DNA from: Sphingomonas montana
GTDB lineage: Bacteria; Pseudomonadota; Alphaproteobacteria; Sphingomonadales; Sphingomonadaceae
Length of the DNA: 64,000 nt
Direction of reading: 5' to 3'
Assembly (NCBI RefSeq): GCF_001956315.1
Contig: NZ_KV887143.1
Span: forward strand, 108,314 to 172,313
The position numbers and the translations under genes were made by a program. Position 1 is the stretch's first letter, and each line of letters begins with the position of its first letter. The notes beneath the pieces were generated by a model. It was given only the letters and a program-made list of their open reading frames with translations. It searched no databases and was not told the DNA's origin. Below, in pieces: positions 20,211 to 27,956 of the stretch.

Positions 20211-22391
20211 ATGCGTTCGGCTCCCCACCTGTTTGATGAAGACGGCCGGCTGGCGGCCCTCGAGTCCTATGGACCGGACCTGCATTCGGACGATGCGTTC
20301 CTCAACCGCATCGTCCGGCTGGCCGCGCGGATGTTCGCCGTCCCGATCGCGCTGGTATCGCTGATCGGGCGGGAGACTCAGAATTTCGCCGCTGGCGTGG
20401 GCATCGACGTGTGCAGCACCGCGCGCGATATCTCGTTCTGCGGCCATGCGATCGCGCAGGACGATATCCTGGTCGTGAACGACGCGACGCTGGATGTGCG
20501 ATTCGCGGATAATCCGCTCGTCCTGGGTAATCCGCGGATCCGTTTCTACGCCGGTATCGCGCTGCGATCGCCCGACGGCCACGCCATCGGTTCGCTCTGC
20601 GTGATCGACCGTCGTGCCCGCAACGGCCTGTCCCCGGTCGAACGGGAAAACCTGCGGTCGCTGGGCGCGATCGTCATGGATCGGATGGCGGCGCGGCAGG
20701 TGGTCACGGCGGGCGCGGTCGGCAAGTCGCGGTTCGAAAGCATCGCCGCGACGTCGCCCGACGGGATCATCTGCGCCGATCATCACGGACGGATCACCTT
20801 CTGGAACAGCGGCTGCGAACGACTGTTCGGTTTCACGGCGATGCGGGCGATCGGCGCGGATATCGACCTGATCGTTCCGGAACGGATGCGCGGCGGGCAC
20901 GGCGGCGGCCTGCAACGGGCGGCCGCCGGCGGCAGGACGCACCTGGTCGGCACCACGGTGGAACTGGACGCGGCGCATCAGGACGGGACCGAATTCCCGA
21001 TCGAACTGTCGCTATCGATGTGGCGGGAGGGTGGGAATGCCAGCTTCGGTGCGATCATCCGCGATATCAGCGAGCGCCGCGCGCATGAGATGCGGCTCTT
21101 CAACCTGGCGCATCTCGACAGCCTGACCGCCTTGCCCAATCGCGCGGTCGTGCTCGGCCGGATCGCGGAATGCATGGCGGCAGGTGAGCCGCTGGCAATC
21201 CTGATGCTCGACCTGGACGGGTTCAAGAATGTGAACGACACGCTGGGCCATACGGCCGGCGACATCGTTCTGCGTGCCGTCGCCCGGCGCGTGCTGGATT
21301 GCGTCCGACCGATCGATACCGTCGCGCGACTGGGCGGGGACGAGTTCGCGATCCTGATCCCAGGCGACGGGAGCGATCATCTGACGGTCGGAAAACGGGC
21401 GGACAGCATGATCGCGGCGATCGGCAAGCCGTATCCGGTCGATGGGCAGATGGTCCATATCGGCGCCAGCGTCGGGATCGCCTTCGGCCCCGACGACGGC
21501 AGCCATGCCGAGGACCTGCTGTCCGCTGCCGACCTGGCAATGTATCAGGCCAAGGGCGAAGGCCGGAACTGTCGCCGGTTCTTCACGCCGCGGCTGCGCG
21601 ACGCCGTGGTCCACCGGCGCGCCTTCGAAGGCGAACTGCGCCGCGCGATCGAACAGGACGAGTTCGAGCTATTCTATCAGCCGCAGATCCGCCTGTCCGA
21701 CGGCGCGCTGCTGGGCGCGGAGGCGTTGTTGCGCTGGCGGCATCCGGTACAGGGACTGCTGGAACCGGGGCGTTTTCTGCCGACGATCGAGAATGGCCTG
21801 CTGGCCCCCGATGTCGGCCGGTGGGTGCTGGACACCGCCTGCCGCCATGCGGTGGCGTTGCGTGCCATGGTGCCCGGCCTCGTGATGGGCGTAAACCTGT
21901 TCGGTGCGCAGTTCCGCACCGGGCGGCTGGCCGAGGAGGTGATCGGCGTACTCGCGCGAACCGGCCTGCCGCCCGAGGGGCTGGAACTGGAGATTACCGA
22001 GAATATCGTCCTGCGTCATGACGACACGATGCTGGCACCGCTCAATGCGCTACGGACGCTGGGCGTCGGCGTGGCATTCGACGATTTCGGGACGGGTTTC
22101 GCATCGCTCAGCCTCCTGAAACGCTATCCGCTGACCCGGTTGAAGATCGACCGCAGCTTCATCCGTGACATCTGTTCGGACCGCGTCGATGCGGCCGTCG
22201 TCACCGCGATGGTGAACCTGGCACGCGGCCTTGGCATCGAACTGATCGCGGAAGGCATCGAGACCGTGGAGCAGACCGACCTGCTGCGCGCCTGCGGCTG
22301 CAACGTGGTGCAGGGATATCTGTATGGAAAGCCGATGCCGCTGGCCGCGCTGCACGACTTCATCGGCCTCAAGGCGCGCAGGGTCGCCTGA
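20211..22391 (+). CDS. Diguanylate cyclase / c-di-GMP phosphodiesterase with GAF and PAS sensors
   Basis: A 726-residue soluble sensor enzyme. Order: GAF-like domain (~15-150, FAVPIALVSLIGRETQ, DISFCGHAI), PAS (~175-290, TSPDGIICADHHGRITFWN), GGDEF (~295-460) and EAL (~470-720). The GGDEF site near residue 375 is intact (RLGGDEFAIL) and an RxxD inhibitory site (RPID) lies exactly five residues before it. The EAL domain keeps EALLRW, ITENIV, DDFGTG and KIDRSFI, so both synthesis and hydrolysis of c-di-GMP look possible. No membrane segment, so it senses a cytoplasmic signal. AAGGAAG precedes the ATG at normal spacing. Confidence 0.93.
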   Translation: MRSAPHLFDEDGRLAALESYGPDLHSDDAFLNRIVRLAARMFAVPIALVSLIGRETQNFAAGVGIDVCSTARDISFCGHAIAQDDILVVNDATLDVRFADNPLVLGNPRIRFYAGIALRSPDGHAIGSLCVIDRRARNGLSPVERENLRSLGAIVMDRMAARQVVTAGAVGKSRFESIAATSPDGIICADHHGRITFWNSGCERLFGFTAMRAIGADIDLIVPERMRGGHGGGLQRAAAGGRTHLVGTTVELDAAHQDGTEFPIELSLSMWREGGNASFGAIIRDISERRAHEMRLFNLAHLDSLTALPNRAVVLGRIAECMAAGEPLAILMLDLDGFKNVNDTLGHTAGDIVLRAVARRVLDCVRPIDTVARLGGDEFAILIPGDGSDHLTVGKRADSMIAAIGKPYPVDGQMVHIGASVGIAFGPDDGSHAEDLLSAADLAMYQAKGEGRNCRRFFTPRLRDAVVHRRAFEGELRRAIEQDEFELFYQPQIRLSDGALLGAEALLRWRHPVQGLLEPGRFLPTIENGLLAPDVGRWVLDTACRHAVALRAMVPGLVMGVNLFGAQFRTGRLAEEVIGVLARTGLPPEGLELEITENIVLRHDDTMLAPLNALRTLGVGVAFDDFGTGFASLSLLKRYPLTRLKIDRSFIRDICSDRVDAAVVTAMVNLARGLGIELIAEGIETVEQTDLLRACGCNVVQGYLYGKPMPLAALHDFIGLKARRVA

Positions 22392-22441
22392 GTTCCTGAC
22401 GATCGACATGATCCGGAAACTTCCACCCCTGTGGAAGAAAA

Positions 22442-22516
22442 TGGAGCGGGCGAAGGGATTCGAACCCTCGACCCCAACCTTGGCAAGGTTGTGCTCTACC
22501 CCTGAGCTACGCCCGC
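22442..22516 (-). tRNA. tRNA-Gly (GCC)
   Basis: On the minus strand a cloverleaf folds with acceptor stem GCGGGCG/CGCCCGC, D arm GCTCAGGGGTAGAGC, anticodon loop CTTGCCAA (anticodon GCC), and T arm GAGGGTTCGAATCCCTT. The discriminator is T and CCA is encoded at 22442-22444. It lies between two plus-strand genes and is transcribed against them. Confidence 0.97.
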
Positions 22517-22690
22517 TCGGCGCTGTTCGCTTGGCAGGTTCGTCAGAACCTCCCTGCGGCAGGCGGCGGCTAATATCCGCAGCTTTCCGGATCGGCAAGC
22601 CCTTATATTTGCAAGACGGTGAAAAGGCGGCGGGGCTTGGCATCGGCGCAGGCCGCGCCACATAGGAGGCATCTGACGAACGGGGAGACG

Positions 22691-23605
22691 ATGACGGTGG
22701 CGACGCTAGCTATGACGGCGGCCGAACGCGAGGCGATCGAGGTGTTTCGGCGCGATGTGGTCGAACCATCGATGGACGCGCTGGTCATCGTGGATTTCTG
22801 GGCGGACTGGTGCGGACCGTGCAAGGCGCTGACCCCGCTGCTTGAAAAGATCGCGGCGGATTACGCCGCGCGCGGCGTTAAACTGGTCAAGGTCAATGTC
22901 GACGAGAACAAGGCGGTCGCCGCGCAGTTCCGGATCCAGTCGCTGCCCACCGTCTATGCGATATTCCAGGGGCAGCTGGTGGCCGACATGACCCCGGCGC
23001 GCACCGAGGGCCAACTGACCCAGATGCTGGACCAGATCTTGAAGCAATTGCCGCTCAAGACCGACGCAGCGGCGGCAGAGGCGGACCTGCTGCCGCTGAT
23101 CGCGATGGCGGAAGAGGTGCTGGACAGCGGCGACGCGGAACGGGCGCTGTCGATCTACCGCCAGCTGGGCGAGATGGCGCCCGACAATCTGGTCGTGGTG
23201 GCGGGCGAGGCGCGCGCGCTGCTGCTGGGCGGGGCGGTCGAGGAGGCCGCAGCGCTGCTCGACTCGGTGCCGGCCGAAAAGGCGAATGATCCCGCGCTGA
23301 TGCAGGCCCGTGCCGCGCTGGCCCTGGCGCAGGCGGCGGCCCCGGTGGACGATCTGGCCCCGCTGGAGGCGCGCATCGCCGCCGACCCGGACGACCATGA
23401 CGCGCGATACGAACTGGCCGGTGCGTTGATGACCAGCGACCGGGACCGGGCGGCGGATGTGTTGCTCGAATCGATCGCACGCGACCGCGACTGGAACGAG
23501 GGCGCGGCGCGGGCGCGCCTGCTGACGCTGTTCGCCGCGGTGGGCCTGATGGATCCGTGGGTCGGGGCACAGCGCCGGCGGCTGTCCGCGGTGCTGTTCA
23601 CATGA
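22691..23605 (+). CDS. Thioredoxin-TPR protein (YbbN/CnoX-like co-chaperone)
   Basis: A 304-residue protein: an N-terminal thioredoxin domain (LVIVDFWADWCGPCKALTP, Cys41/Cys44, and the cis-Pro IQSLPTV) followed by ~170 residues of TPR-like helices rich in Ala/Glu. This arrangement is that of E. coli YbbN/CnoX, a holdase that guards proteins under oxidative stress; unlike E. coli CnoX (SxxC) the CxxC here is complete and may be redox-active. ATG 22691 follows GGGGAG closely. An upstream in-frame start at 22619 would add a basic, non-conserved leader. Its stop overlaps the next ATG. Confidence 0.88.
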   Translation: MTVATLAMTAAEREAIEVFRRDVVEPSMDALVIVDFWADWCGPCKALTPLLEKIAADYAARGVKLVKVNVDENKAVAAQFRIQSLPTVYAIFQGQLVADMTPARTEGQLTQMLDQILKQLPLKTDAAAAEADLLPLIAMAEEVLDSGDAERALSIYRQLGEMAPDNLVVVAGEARALLLGGAVEEAAALLDSVPAEKANDPALMQARAALALAQAAAPVDDLAPLEARIAADPDDHDARYELAGALMTSDRDRAADVLLESIARDRDWNEGAARARLLTLFAAVGLMDPWVGAQRRRLSAVLFT

Positions 23606-24240
23606 CCGGGGGCACGCGGCATCGGTTGTCGGTCTTCCCGCTGGCGGGCGCGCTGCTGTTTCCGCGGGCGTCCCTGCCGCTTCATCTGTTCGAGCCGCGA
23701 TACCGGGCGCTCATCACAGATGCGCTGGCGCGCGATCGGCGGATCGGGATGGTACAGCCGCGCGAGGGTGGCGACGATCGCCGGCCGCTGCTGTACGATG
23801 TCGGCTGCGTCGGGCGGATCGCGCAGTTCGAGGCGCTGGACGACGGACGGTTCAACATCGTGCTGGAAGGGATCACCCGTTTCCGCATCCTGTCCGAACT
23901 GGATGTCACGACGCCGTTCCGGCAGGTCCAGGCCAGTTTCGACGATTATGACGATGCGGCCGAGCCAGACCCGCTGGCCAGCGTGTTGCGCGCCGACCTG
24001 GAACGCGAATCGCGGCGCTTTGCCGACTCGCGCGGGTATCAGCTGGATTGGGACGCGGTGTCCCGGCTGGACGACGAGGCGCTGGTCAACGGCATCGCCC
24101 AGATCGCACCGTTCGATGCGGCGGCAAAGCAGGCGTTGCTCGAATCGCGCACGATCGTCGACCGGGCGGACCTGATCGTCCAGTTCCTGCTGTTCTTCCG
24201 CCTGCGCGACGGGGACGACGACGAAGCGACGATGCAGTGA
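23602..24240 (+). CDS. LON peptidase substrate-binding domain protein
   Basis: A 212-residue stand-alone LON N-domain without the ATPase or protease parts of Lon. Typical residues: LSVFPLAGALLFPRASLPLHLFEPRY at the start (split by family as FPL...LFP...L.IFE.RY), then VGCVGRIAQFEALDDGR and GITRFRI. Such proteins are widespread in Proteobacteria but their function is unclear. Coupled by ATGA to the thioredoxin gene and by GTGA to the Trm112-like gene, suggesting a three-gene unit. Confidence 0.87.
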   Translation: MTGGTRHRLSVFPLAGALLFPRASLPLHLFEPRYRALITDALARDRRIGMVQPREGGDDRRPLLYDVGCVGRIAQFEALDDGRFNIVLEGITRFRILSELDVTTPFRQVQASFDDYDDAAEPDPLASVLRADLERESRRFADSRGYQLDWDAVSRLDDEALVNGIAQIAPFDAAAKQALLESRTIVDRADLIVQFLLFFRLRDGDDDEATMQ

Positions 24241-24419
24241 CCGAGCGCACGCCCGAGCCCGAGCCGGCGATGACGGCGCTGCTGGTCTGTCCCCGCACGC
24301 GGACTGCGCTGCGCTGGGATGCGACCCGCGCATTGCTGGTGTCCGATGCCGCCGGGGTCGGATATCCCGTGCGGGACGGGGTGCCGGTGCTGCTGGTGGA
24401 GGCGGCGGTCGCGGCCTGA
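24237..24419 (+). CDS. Trm112 family zinc-ribbon-like small protein
   Basis: A 60-residue protein resembling the Trm112/UPF0434 group: LLVCPRTRTALRWD, then LLVSDAAGVGYPVRDGVPVLL, matching the YP(I/V)RDG(I/V)P signature. Eukaryotic Trm112 activates methyltransferases; the bacterial role is not settled. I chose GTG 24237 because it overlaps the upstream stop as GTGA; an ATG at 24270 would leave only 49 residues and remove little conserved sequence, so either start is possible. Confidence 0.8.
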   Translation: MTERTPEPEPAMTALLVCPRTRTALRWDATRALLVSDAAGVGYPVRDGVPVLLVEAAVAA

Positions 24420-24470
24420 CGTGCGGGTCGGCCCTTACGCTGACCGGCACATCCCGCTATGCGCGCCGGC

Positions 24471-25370
24471 ATGACGAACCACGCCCCCGATCCCGCGATG
24501 CTCGCCAAGGCGGAGACGCTGACCGAGGCGCTGCCTTATCTCCAGCGTTATGCCGGCGCGACGTTCGTCGTGAAATATGGCGGGCATGCGATGGGCGATC
24601 CGGCCGCTGCCGAGGATTTCGCGCAGGATATCGTGCTGCTGAAGGCGGTCGGGATCAATCCGGTGGTGGTGCATGGCGGCGGACCGCAGATCGGCGCGAT
24701 GCTGAAGACGCTGGGCGTCGAATCGACGTTCATCGACGGGTTGCGCGTGACCGATGCACAGACCGCGCGCGTGGCCGAGATGGTGCTGTCCGGCCAGATC
24801 AACAAGGAACTGGTCGGCTGGATCGGCCGGGCCGGCGGGCGTGCGGTCGGGATATCGGGCAAGGACGGCAATGCCGTGACGGTCGAAAAGGTGCGCCGCA
24901 CGCGGATCGACCCGGTAAGCGGCGCAGCGGAACCGGTGGATCTGGGCTTCGTCGGCGAACCGGTCGATATCGACCGGCGGCTGTTTGATACGCTGTCGAA
25001 GGCAGGGATGATCCCGGTGGTGGCGCCGATCGGCGTCGGTCCGGACGGCGACACCTATAATGTGAACGCCGACACGATGGCGGGTGCGCTGGCGATCGCA
25101 CTGGGCGCCGAACGGCTGTTCCTGCTGACCGACGTGGCGGGTGTGCTGGACAAGGACAAGGCGTTGCTGACCGACCTGACGCCGGCCGCGATCGCCGCGT
25201 TGCGGCGCGACGGCACCATCACCGGCGGGATGATCCCGAAACTGGAAACCTGCGTCGATGCGGTCGAAGGCGGCGTGGATGCCGCGGTCGTGCTGGACGG
25301 CCGCGTGCCGCACGCGATGCTGATCGAGATCTTCACGCGACAGGGCGCAGGGACGTTGGTGCGGCGGTAA
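24471..25370 (+). CDS. argB: Acetylglutamate kinase
   Basis: Second step of arginine biosynthesis, phosphorylating N-acetylglutamate. The 299-residue protein shows the amino-acid-kinase signatures [56 protein letters not shown] and [13 protein letters not shown]. An ATG at 24459 is also in frame; I prefer 24471 because [17 protein letters not shown] is the usual sphingomonad-type beginning as I recall it. argG of the same pathway lies at 35476-36693 but is a separate unit. Confidence 0.95.
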   Translation: MTNHAPDPAMLAKAETLTEALPYLQRYAGATFVVKYGGHAMGDPAAAEDFAQDIVLLKAVGINPVVVHGGGPQIGAMLKTLGVESTFIDGLRVTDAQTARVAEMVLSGQINKELVGWIGRAGGRAVGISGKDGNAVTVEKVRRTRIDPVSGAAEPVDLGFVGEPVDIDRRLFDTLSKAGMIPVVAPIGVGPDGDTYNVNADTMAGALAIALGAERLFLLTDVAGVLDKDKALLTDLTPAAIAALRRDGTITGGMIPKLETCVDAVEGGVDAAVVLDGRVPHAMLIEIFTRQGAGTLVRR

Positions 25371-25378
25371 CCGGACTG

Positions 25379-25402
25379 GCCCCTCCCCCGAACGGGAGGG
25401 GC
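25379..25402. repeat. Short perfect hairpin after argB
   Basis: Nine-bp perfect inverted repeat GCCCCTCCC/GGGAGGGGC with a 6-base loop, just after the argB stop. No T-run follows, so it is a weak terminator candidate or a remnant of the C/G-rich intergenic repeats seen elsewhere in the window. Confidence 0.5.
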
Positions 25403-25480
25403 TTAGAAGCACCCTGCCATTGCCCGTCATCCCCGCCCCGGCTAAGGCCAGGGCAATCCCCTCGCATATGCGGAGCCGCC

Positions 25481-25774
25481 ATGATCGCGATCCTTCAGAT
25501 CATCAACCTCCTGCTCGGCCTGCTGCTCTACATCATCATCGCGCAAGCGATCCTGAGCTGGCTGATCGCGTTCAACGTCATCAACACGTCGAACGATTTC
25601 GTGCGGCAGCTGCTGTACGCGCTCGACCGGATCACGGAGCCGCTGTACCGGCCGATCCGCCGCGTCCTGCCCGATTTCGGAGCGCTCGACCTGTCGCCGA
25701 TGGTCGTGATCCTGCTGATCTACATCCTGCGGACGATCGTCATTCCGAACATCGCGATGAGCCTGCTGGGCTGA
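25481..25774 (+). CDS. YggT family membrane protein
   Basis: A 97-residue protein with two hydrophobic segments ([19 protein letters not shown] and the C-terminal [16 protein letters not shown]) joined by a loop containing [14 protein letters not shown], the YggT signature. In other bacteria the family is linked to osmotic tolerance and to cell-division gene clusters. GGAG lies 10 bases before the ATG. folD follows four bases after the stop. Confidence 0.9.
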   Translation: MIAILQIINLLLGLLLYIIIAQAILSWLIAFNVINTSNDFVRQLLYALDRITEPLYRPIRRVLPDFGALDLSPMVVILLIYILRTIVIPNIAMSLLG

Positions 25775-25778
25775 TCGG

Positions 25779-26660
25779 ATGACCGCACGCATCATCGACG
25801 GGAAGGCGTTCGCCGCCACCTTGCGGGATCGGGTTGCCGCAGGTGTCGCCGCGTTCGCGGAACAGGCGGGGCGGGTGCCCGGCCTGTCGGTCGTGCTGGT
25901 GGGGGCGGACCCGGCCAGCGACGTCTATGTCCGGGCAAAGGGGCGCGCGACGCACGCTGCCGGCATGATCGGCGCGGAACACCGCCTGCCCGCCGAGACG
26001 ACGCAGGCCGCGCTGCTGGCGCTGGTGGCGGAGCTGAACGCCGACGCGACGGTAGACGGGATACTCGTTCAGCTGCCGTTGCCGGGTCATATCGATTCCG
26101 CCGCGGTGATCGCCGCGATCGATCCGGACAAGGATGTCGACGGGTTCCATGTCGTCAATGCCGGGCGGCTGGCGGTGGGCGCGGACGGGTATGTGCCCTG
26201 TACGCCACTCGGCTGCGCGCTGCTGCTGGAGGATGTGCTGGGCGACCTGTCGGGGCTCGACGCGGTGGTGATCGGGCGGTCCAACATTGTCGGCAAGCCG
26301 ATGGCGCAGCTGTTGATTGACCGGAACTGCACCGTCACGATCGCGCACAGCCGGACGCGCGACCTTGCCGCGGTGGTCCGGCGCGCGGATATCGTGGTGG
26401 CGGCGGTCGGGCGGCCGGAGATGATCCGCGGCGACTGGCTGAAACCCGGCGCGACCGTGATCGACGTGGGCATCAACCGGGTCGAGGATGCGGGTGGCCG
26501 GCGGCTGGTGGGCGATGTGGCGTATGACGAGGCGCTTGCGGTTGCCGGCGCGATCACGCCCGTGCCCGGCGGAGTGGGGCCGATGACGATCGCGGTGCTG
26601 CTGCGCAACACGCTGGTCGCGGCGCATGCGCGGGCCGGGCTGGCGAAGCCGGCGATCTGA
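25779..26660 (+). CDS. folD: Bifunctional methylenetetrahydrofolate dehydrogenase / methenyltetrahydrofolate cyclohydrolase
   Basis: Interconverts 5,10-methylene- and 10-formyl-tetrahydrofolate with NADP. All family motifs are present in the 293 residues: [17 protein letters not shown] (catalytic Tyr and Lys), [26 protein letters not shown], the dinucleotide site [17 protein letters not shown], and [15 protein letters not shown]. Its last base is shared with the marC start (TGATG), so the two are coupled. Confidence 0.97.
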   Translation: MTARIIDGKAFAATLRDRVAAGVAAFAEQAGRVPGLSVVLVGADPASDVYVRAKGRATHAAGMIGAEHRLPAETTQAALLALVAELNADATVDGILVQLPLPGHIDSAAVIAAIDPDKDVDGFHVVNAGRLAVGADGYVPCTPLGCALLLEDVLGDLSGLDAVVIGRSNIVGKPMAQLLIDRNCTVTIAHSRTRDLAAVVRRADIVVAAVGRPEMIRGDWLKPGATVIDVGINRVEDAGGRRLVGDVAYDEALAVAGAITPVPGGVGPMTIAVLLRNTLVAAHARAGLAKPAI

Positions 26661-27301
26661 TGCTGACCTTGTTTATCTCCGCCTTCGTCACATTCTTCGT
26701 GGTGATCGATCCGCCGGGTTGCGCGCCGATCTTTGCCGGGCTGACGCGCGGCACGTCGCCCGATCACCGTCGCGCGATGGCGTTCCGGTCGGTGATGGTG
26801 TCGGCGGGGATCCTGCTGGTGTTCGCGCTGGTCGGCGAACGGTTCCTGTCGGCGATGGGGATCAGCCTGGACGCGTTCCGGATCGCGGGCGGGATCATGC
26901 TGTTCCTGATCGCGCTGGAGATGGTGTTCGAGAAGCGCACGCAACGCCGCGAGGAACGCGCCGAAGGCGTGCTGCGCGAGGCGGAGGCCGAGGCGCGGAC
27001 GATGGAGGAGGAGGATATCTCCGTCTTCCCGATGGCGATCCCGATGATCGCCGGGCCGGGATCGATCGCGACCACCATGCTGCTAACGTCGCGTGCGCAC
27101 GGCCTGGCGGAGACGGCGATCGTGTTCGCCGCGCTTGGCTCGATGCTGCTGATCCTGCTGCTGTCGCTGCTCGCCGCCGGGCCGCTGATGCGCGTGCTGG
27201 GGCACAAGGTGGAAGCGATGATCACCCGCATCCTGGGCGTGATCCTGGCGGCACTCGCCGCGCAGTTCGTGATCGACGGGATCCGGCAGAGCTTCGCATG
27301 A
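26660..27301 (+). CDS. MarC family integral membrane protein
   Basis: A 213-residue protein with six hydrophobic segments. FFVVIDPPGCAPIFAGLT near the start, and FPMAIPMIAGPGSIATTML in the middle, are the paired Pro/Gly motifs of the MarC/UPF0056 family. The central cytoplasmic loop (~90-115) is unusually rich in Arg and Glu. Transport activity has been suggested for the family but not proven. The gene ends the argB-yggT-folD-marC run; beyond it the base composition falls. Confidence 0.9.
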   Translation: MLTLFISAFVTFFVVIDPPGCAPIFAGLTRGTSPDHRRAMAFRSVMVSAGILLVFALVGERFLSAMGISLDAFRIAGGIMLFLIALEMVFEKRTQRREERAEGVLREAEAEARTMEEEDISVFPMAIPMIAGPGSIATTMLLTSRAHGLAETAIVFAALGSMLLILLLSLLAAGPLMRVLGHKVEAMITRILGVILAALAAQFVIDGIRQSFA

Positions 27302-27333
27302 GGGCGCGAGGCGGCAGGTCGTTAATTCATGCC

Positions 27334-27361
27334 TGATGCAAAAATCAAAAGTTTTGCATCA
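27334..27361. repeat. 28-bp palindrome, left flank of orphan membrane gene
   Basis: Perfect 10-bp inverted repeat TGATGCAAAA/TTTTGCATCA with an 8-base spacer. The same 10-8-10 layout recurs at 27817-27844 on the other side of the 27365-27772 gene, and an 11-base piece (ATGCAAAAATC) recurs again at 27878. Confidence 0.75.
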
Positions 27362-27364
27362 CTC

Positions 27365-27772
27365 CTAACGGGTGCGTCTGGCAAAGTTCATGAGCAGGAT
27401 CAGGCAACCAACCACTGCCACCACACCGACTATTTGGAGGGTCGAAGTGTACGCGATCTTGGCCGCCATCGGCGCGCCGAGGCCAAGCCAATTGACTGCT
27501 AGCGCTAGTGCTCCTGCGATGGCGCCGCCAGCGAGGTAGCGCCATGCTCCAGCCCACCCCCGAGGCGTGAATAGCACGCCGATGAAGTAGCATGCAGTCG
27601 CACAGACGGCGACCCAGCCGAATAGTTCGGCGAAACCTCGCCACCCGGTTGGGCCGACGCCATCCGTCAGGCCTGCTAATCCGATGAAAGCTGCTGGTAG
27701 GATAGCAAGGCATCCAAGCCCTCTACCGATCGATGACCGTTCCATTTGCGTTACCCAATGACCTTGATCCAA
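27365..27772 (-). CDS. Unknown small membrane protein in an A+T-richer island
   Basis: I do not recognise this 135-residue protein. It has about four hydrophobic stretches (ILPAAFIGLAGL, FGWVAVCATACYFIGVLF, YLAGGAIAGALALAVNWLG, IVGVVAVVGCLILLMNF) and ends in a basic tail (FARRTR). A second Met (MERSSIG) at 27745 could be the start. By hand count the 600 bases from 27361 contain about 57% G+C, against roughly 70% in neighbouring genes, and codon choice is less biased, pointing to recent acquisition. The gene is bracketed by two related palindromes. It is transcribed against marC. Confidence 0.6.
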   Translation of the reverse strand: MDQGHWVTQMERSSIGRGLGCLAILPAAFIGLAGLTDGVGPTGWRGFAELFGWVAVCATACYFIGVLFTPRGWAGAWRYLAGGAIAGALALAVNWLGLGAPMAAKIAYTSTLQIVGVVAVVGCLILLMNFARRTR

Positions 27773-27816
27773 GGTTAGCTAGAGGGGCGTCGACTTGCCA
27801 TCGGTTCTCTCGATCT

Positions 27817-27844
27817 TGATGCAAAACTCACAAATTATGCATCG
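27817..27844. repeat. 28-bp palindrome, right flank of orphan membrane gene
   Basis: TGATGCAAAA, 8-base spacer, TTATGCATCG: the left arm is identical to that at 27334 and the whole matches it at 23 of 28 positions in direct orientation. The arms pair imperfectly here (8 of 10). Confidence 0.7.
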
Positions 27845-27956
27845 CTTCGTGATCGCTGAAATCGTGACCTTTTCCGTATGCAAAAATCCAATGCGGAACG
27901 GCTCGGCATAACCCGGGTTGCGCGTTGCGCTCGCGCATATGCCTTGCTTTTCCGAT

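Noticed and set aside
27345-27713. Alternative minus-strand frame overlapping the orphan membrane gene
   Set aside because: Ser/Arg-rich translation without hydrophobic pattern; the 27365-27772 frame shows coherent membrane segments.
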